Below, piece after piece: positions 60,809 to 64,000 of a stretch of DNA of 64,000 nt (positions are counted from its first letter, which is position 1; each line of letters begins with the position of its first letter). Made by a program: the position numbers and the translations under genes. The notes beneath the pieces are model-generated. The model searched no databases. It was not told the origin of the DNA and saw only the letters and a program-made list of their open reading frames with translations. The stretch comes from Acidobacteriota bacterium. GTDB taxonomy: Bacteria > Acidobacteriota > Thermoanaerobaculia > Thermoanaerobaculales > Thermoanaerobaculaceae. The stretch spans positions 62,001 to 126,000 of the forward strand of contig JACQZW010000044.1 in NCBI GenBank assembly GCA_016213675.1, read 5' to 3'.

Positions 60809-61804
60809 TCAGTCGCGGGCGCCGGCGCGCCGGAGCTCCGCCTCGATCTCCTTCTTGCTGAAGACCTTCGCGAACATGAGTGGGGTGGCGCCGCCGGGGG
60901 CCTTGGTGTTCACGTTCGCACCGGCAGCGATCAGCGCCTTGACGATGTCGGGCCCGGTGCAGTGCTGGGCCGCGTTCAGGAGCGGGGTGATGCCGTCCTT
61001 GGCCCCGGCATCGGCCTTGGCGCCGGCCGCGAGGAGCGCCTCGACGATCTCGAGCGCCTCGAGCTCGTGCCCGTACGCGCACTGCGTCACGGCCAGGAGC
61101 AGGGGGTGCCGATCCGTGCCCTCGCCCGTGTTCGGCGATATGCCAGCGGCGAGGAACAGCCTGACCGCCTCGGCGTTGGCGTCCTGGGCGGCGCGCTCGA
61201 ACATCTCGCTGGTGTACTCGTACCCGAGCCTGCCCAGCTCCCGCTTGTTGGCCGTCCGGTCGTCTCCCGGAGGCGTCGACTGTCCGGTGGGCTCTTCCTC
61301 GACGATCGCCGGCTCCAGCTCGGCGACGCCGCCGCGGGCGAGGTCGGCCTTGACGTGGACCTCGAAGAACCAGTCCTGTCCCAGCATCTTGGACTTGACG
61401 GTGCCCTCGTACCGCTGCTCGTCGTAGCGGTCGAGCTTGACGGTGGGGTGCTCCGCACCGCGCCGGCCGCTCTGGGGAAGGGCCTGATGGTAGGGGACGG
61501 CGAAGACGGTGTCGAAGCCCTCCAGCCACAGCACGCGCACCGCCTTGACCTTGCCGGCTGCCGCGAGCTCGGCGAGCCGCGCCGGCGTGCGGTCGGCCTC
61601 CTTGACGGGGACGTTGGCCACGAGGATGACCAGCCACGACCGCTCGGCATCGTCCGGATCCTGCTGGACCGCCGCGTAGCCGTGCTTGAGGGGCGCCGCC
61701 TTGCCCTTCACGGTGAGGGTCCCCACGGTCGAGTCGGCAGCGACGGAGACCGCAGCCGTCACGACGGCCAACGCCATCCAGGGCAGCGAAGCTCGCAAGC
61801 TCAT
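60809..61804 (-). CDS. Secreted ankyrin-repeat protein
   Basis: A 331-residue exported protein: signal peptide (about 1-23; MALAVVTAAVSVAA), a beta-rich domain of about 150 residues with the block LWLEGFDTVFAVPYHQALPQ, and four C-terminal ankyrin repeats (DGITPLLNAAQHCTGPDIVKALIAAGANVN). GGAGGAG precedes ATG 61804. Ankyrin repeats mediate protein binding; partner unknown. It follows the S46 peptidase on the same strand but is separated by a terminator-like hairpin. Confidence 0.85.
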   Translation of the reverse strand: MSLRASLPWMALAVVTAAVSVAADSTVGTLTVKGKAAPLKHGYAAVQQDPDDAERSWLVILVANVPVKEADRTPARLAELAAAGKVKAVRVLWLEGFDTVFAVPYHQALPQSGRRGAEHPTVKLDRYDEQRYEGTVKSKMLGQDWFFEVHVKADLARGGVAELEPAIVEEEPTGQSTPPGDDRTANKRELGRLGYEYTSEMFERAAQDANAEAVRLFLAAGISPNTGEGTDRHPLLLAVTQCAYGHELEALEIVEALLAAGAKADAGAKDGITPLLNAAQHCTGPDIVKALIAAGANVNTKAPGGATPLMFAKVFSKKEIEAELRRAGARD

Positions 61805-61957
61805 GTCTCTCTCTCCTCCGCGGGAGCGCTGTTCCGAGAATACCGCGACCGACGGCGGCATTCCCGGCGGCGGGGTAGCGCCGGGGCGCTGACCCGCCGA
61901 CTCCCGGTCGCCTGGATCCGTGCTCCCTCGAGCGTGCCTGCCGGGGCGGGAGAAGAC

Positions 61958-61986
61958 GAGGAGGGCGGGGGTCACCCGCCCTCCTC
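61958..61986 (-). terminator. Hairpin after the S46 peptidase
   Basis: GAGGAGGGCGGG and CCCGCCCTCCTC form a perfect 12-bp stem with a 5-nt loop; on the minus strand a pyrimidine-rich stretch (TCTTCTCCC) follows. Confidence 0.65.
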
Positions 61987-62047
61987 CGCGTTGCCGCGAT
62001 CGCCGCCGCTCCCCCGCGCGTGCACGCCGGGGGGGGCGACGGAGCTC

Positions 62048-64000
62048 TCACTTCGCCTGCGGCTCGAGCCCCATCTCGCGGATGAGGCCGTGTGCCTTGC
62101 TCACGTAGTCCATGACCCACAGCATGTAGCGGGAATCGACGTTGATCGTCCGGGACATCGCGTCGGTGAACTGGTAGTCGGACGTCATCGACTCGTAGTT
62201 GCCGTCGAACGCCAAGCCGATCAGCTCGCCCTTGCCGTTCATGATCGGCGAGCCGGAGTTGCCGCCGGTGATGTCGTTGGTGGTGAGGAAGCAGGCCGGA
62301 ACGTCCTTGACCACCGGGTCGGCGTAGTGCGGGAAGGGCCCGGCCTTCGCCGCGTCGCGGAGCGACTGGGGGCAGTCGAACGGCTCGGTGCCGGTGTGCT
62401 TGGCGACCACCCCGGCGAGGGCCGTGAAGGGGGTGTAGACGACGCCGTCGCGCGGCGCGTAGCCCTTGACGGTGGCATAAGTGAAGCGCAGCGTCGAGTT
62501 GGCGTCGGGGTAGAGGGGCGTCTTCTGGAACGCGCCGAGCGCCTCGATGAAGCGCGGCGTCAGGGTGACGAGCTCGCCGTCGAACCGCTTGGACTCGTCC
62601 TCGTGCGCCTTGAGGTCCTTGCGCAGGGCGGCGGCGAAGTTGACCATCGAGTCGCCCTGGGTGAGCAGCACGTCGTGCTTGAGGTCGAACATCGCGAGGC
62701 GGGCCTTGAGGTCCGCCAGCTTGGTGCGGGCGTAGAGGGTGTCCAGGAGGGCGTCCAGAGCCGCCTCGCCGGTCGCACCGGTGGCCTTGAGCGCTGCGTC
62801 GACGGCCGCGATGCGCTGGTCGGCGGGGAGCGCGGCGGCACGGCCGAGGACGTAGCGGAGCACGGCGCGATCCGCCTGCAGGTCGAGGTTGCGCTGCATC
62901 CGCTCGAGCCGCTGGCGCAGGCTGCGTTCGTCGCGGTCTTGGTAGCCGTTGTCGCGCTCCATGTCCGGCTTGGCGCGCTCGCCGGTCCAGCGAACGAGGG
63001 TGAGTGCCGCGCCGAGCATCGATCCCTGCCGACCGAACGTCATCTGCCCGATGATGAGGTCGCGCTCGGCGGTCGTGCGGCGCTCCGCCAGGATCGCTTC
63101 CATCTTCGGCAGGACGTCGCCGTACTTCGCCTGCCGGCCCTTATCGGCCTTGATCCAGGCCGTCAGCTCGGCCTCGAGCGCCCGCTTGCGACCGGCCAGG
63201 TCGCTGGCCTTCAGTCCCTCGAGCATGCCCTGGTTGTTCTTGTACCCGTTGTAGAGACCCTTGAGGGCCGAGGCGAGCTTGATCTCGACGTCCTTGCCGC
63301 GCTTCGACTGCGCCTCCTGGATGTCGATGAGGTCCTTGTACAGCGCGATGCGTCGCGGGTAGCTGAGCTCGGTGTCGTCGGCGATCGCGGCGGCGATCCG
63401 GTAGCGCACGGTCTTCCCGGGGTAGCCCATGATCATGGTGAAGTCGCCTTCCTTCAGGGGCGCGTTGGCGACCTGCAGGAAGCGCTCGGGCTTGTAGGGC
63501 ACGTTCGCGGGCGAGTAGTCGGCCGGCTTGCCATCCGGGCCGACGTACGCGCGCAGGAACGAGAAGTCGCCGGTGTGGCGCGGCCACATCCAGTTGTCCA
63601 CCTCGCCGCCGTACTCGCCGATGGCGCGGGGCGGGGCGTAGACGAGGCGCACGTCGCGCAGCTCGAGGGTCTTGAAGAGGTAGTAGTTCAGGCCGCCGTA
63701 CATCTCGGCGACCCGGCAGCGGAGCCCGTCCTTCTCGCACTCGGCGATCAGCGACTTCTCCTTCATCTCCAGGGCCTTGCTGCGCTCCTCGGGCTTCAGT
63801 CCGGGCTTGAGCACCGACCGCATGGCGTCGGTGGCGTCGTCGTAGCCGCGGAACACGTAGACGCGGTTGCCCTTGGCCTCGAGCTCGGCCGCGCGGTCCT
63901 TGGCCAGGAACCCCTCGGTGATGTAGTCGTGCTCGGGGCTCGAGTTCATCTGGATGGCGCCGAACGCGCAGTGGTGGTTGGTCGCGATCAGCGCGTCGGG
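62048..64000 (-). CDS. S46-family dipeptidyl peptidase, 5' end outside the window
   Basis: At least 650 residues of a periplasmic S46 peptidase (DPP7/DPP11 family), which removes dipeptides from peptide N-termini. The catalytic His is in TNHHCAFGAIQ at the very edge of the window, and the Ser in NDITGGNSGSPIMNGKGELIGLAFDG. The alpha-helical insert typical of the family lies between them (about 200-480 of the visible part). The signal peptide and first ~80 residues are missing because the gene is cut at 64000. Confidence 0.95.
   Translation of the reverse strand, partial: PDALIATNHHCAFGAIQMNSSPEHDYITEGFLAKDRAAELEAKGNRVYVFRGYDDATDAMRSVLKPGLKPEERSKALEMKEKSLIAECEKDGLRCRVAEMYGGLNYYLFKTLELRDVRLVYAPPRAIGEYGGEVDNWMWPRHTGDFSFLRAYVGPDGKPADYSPANVPYKPERFLQVANAPLKEGDFTMIMGYPGKTVRYRIAAAIADDTELSYPRRIALYKDLIDIQEAQSKRGKDVEIKLASALKGLYNGYKNNQGMLEGLKASDLAGRKRALEAELTAWIKADKGRQAKYGDVLPKMEAILAERRTTAERDLIIGQMTFGRQGSMLGAALTLVRWTGERAKPDMERDNGYQDRDERSLRQRLERMQRNLDLQADRAVLRYVLGRAAALPADQRIAAVDAALKATGATGEAALDALLDTLYARTKLADLKARLAMFDLKHDVLLTQGDSMVNFAAALRKDLKAHEDESKRFDGELVTLTPRFIEALGAFQKTPLYPDANSTLRFTYATVKGYAPRDGVVYTPFTALAGVVAKHTGTEPFDCPQSLRDAAKAGPFPHYADPVVKDVPACFLTTNDITGGNSGSPIMNGKGELIGLAFDGNYESMTSDYQFTDAMSRTINVDSRYMLWVMDYVSKAHGLIREMGLEPQAK

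Overview
The window is a high-GC chromosomal segment of a free-living bacterium. The mix of genes points to Acidobacteriota, perhaps a Thermoanaerobaculia-like lineage: many Ser/Thr kinases fused to TPR or FG-GAP-like regions, FHA-domain sigma-54 activators, an S46 peptidase, a bacterial cyclic-2,3-diphosphoglycerate-synthetase-like protein, and KpsF next to long secreted proteins. Myxococcota or another delta-group lineage is the second choice. This is inference from gene content; no rRNA or tRNA gene was seen. There is no prophage, CRISPR array or complete insertion sequence, and most of the window reads as a normal, densely coded chromosome.

Layout. 0-1.7 kb: pyrC and an overlapping single-domain response regulator. 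1.7-8.7 kb: an FHA-sigma-54 activator, a Ser/Thr kinase with an FG-GAP-like/TPR sensor, a broken C-terminal remnant of a third kinase paralogue, and a secreted PKD protein behind a sigma-54-type promoter. 8.7-9.4 kb: a MazF-type toxin-antitoxin pair. 9.9-14.6 kb: a rhodanese-like protein without its catalytic cysteine, and fadN-fadA beta-oxidation genes. 14.6-18.7 kb: repeat-rich spacer, kpsF and the second kinase of the FG-GAP/TPR family. 18.7-23.1 kb: a MacAB-like ABC exporter with two different permeases. 23.2-31.2 kb: a secreted orphan, two paralogous IPT/TIG-like secreted proteins, and between them guaA and the cPGS-like gene. 31.4-42 kb: two more kinase-TPR proteins flanking a large beta-helix surface protein (sigma-54-type promoter) and a second FHA-sigma-54 activator. 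42-50.6 kb: membrane metallophosphoesterase, small secreted protein, NmrA-like protein, a large six-PAS hybrid histidine kinase, then a sigma-54-driven lipoprotein and a YbjN-like protein. 51-54.7 kb: an operon of a TPR-out/kinase-in receptor and a canonical sigma-54 activator. 54.7-64 kb: housekeeping (DAG-kinase-like, pteridine reductase/folB, M50 protease, scpAB, rluB, hisC), an ankyrin protein and a truncated S46 peptidase.

The most notable theme is a possible Ser/Thr-kinase to FHA to sigma-54 signalling network. There are five Ser/Thr kinases and three AAA+ activators. Three sigma-54-type promoters (7007, 33979, 49639) match 14 or 15 of the consensus positions and sit in front of genes for exported proteins: a PKD protein, a beta-helix protein and a lipoprotein. 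Both FHA activators carry GVATGV instead of the sigma-54-contacting GAFTGA loop, so how they work is an open question. Other notable points are several promoters whose -10 box lies only 6-9 nt before the start codon (leaderless mRNAs), a family of short word repeats in gene spacers, and a rhodanese-like protein with Thr at the catalytic position.
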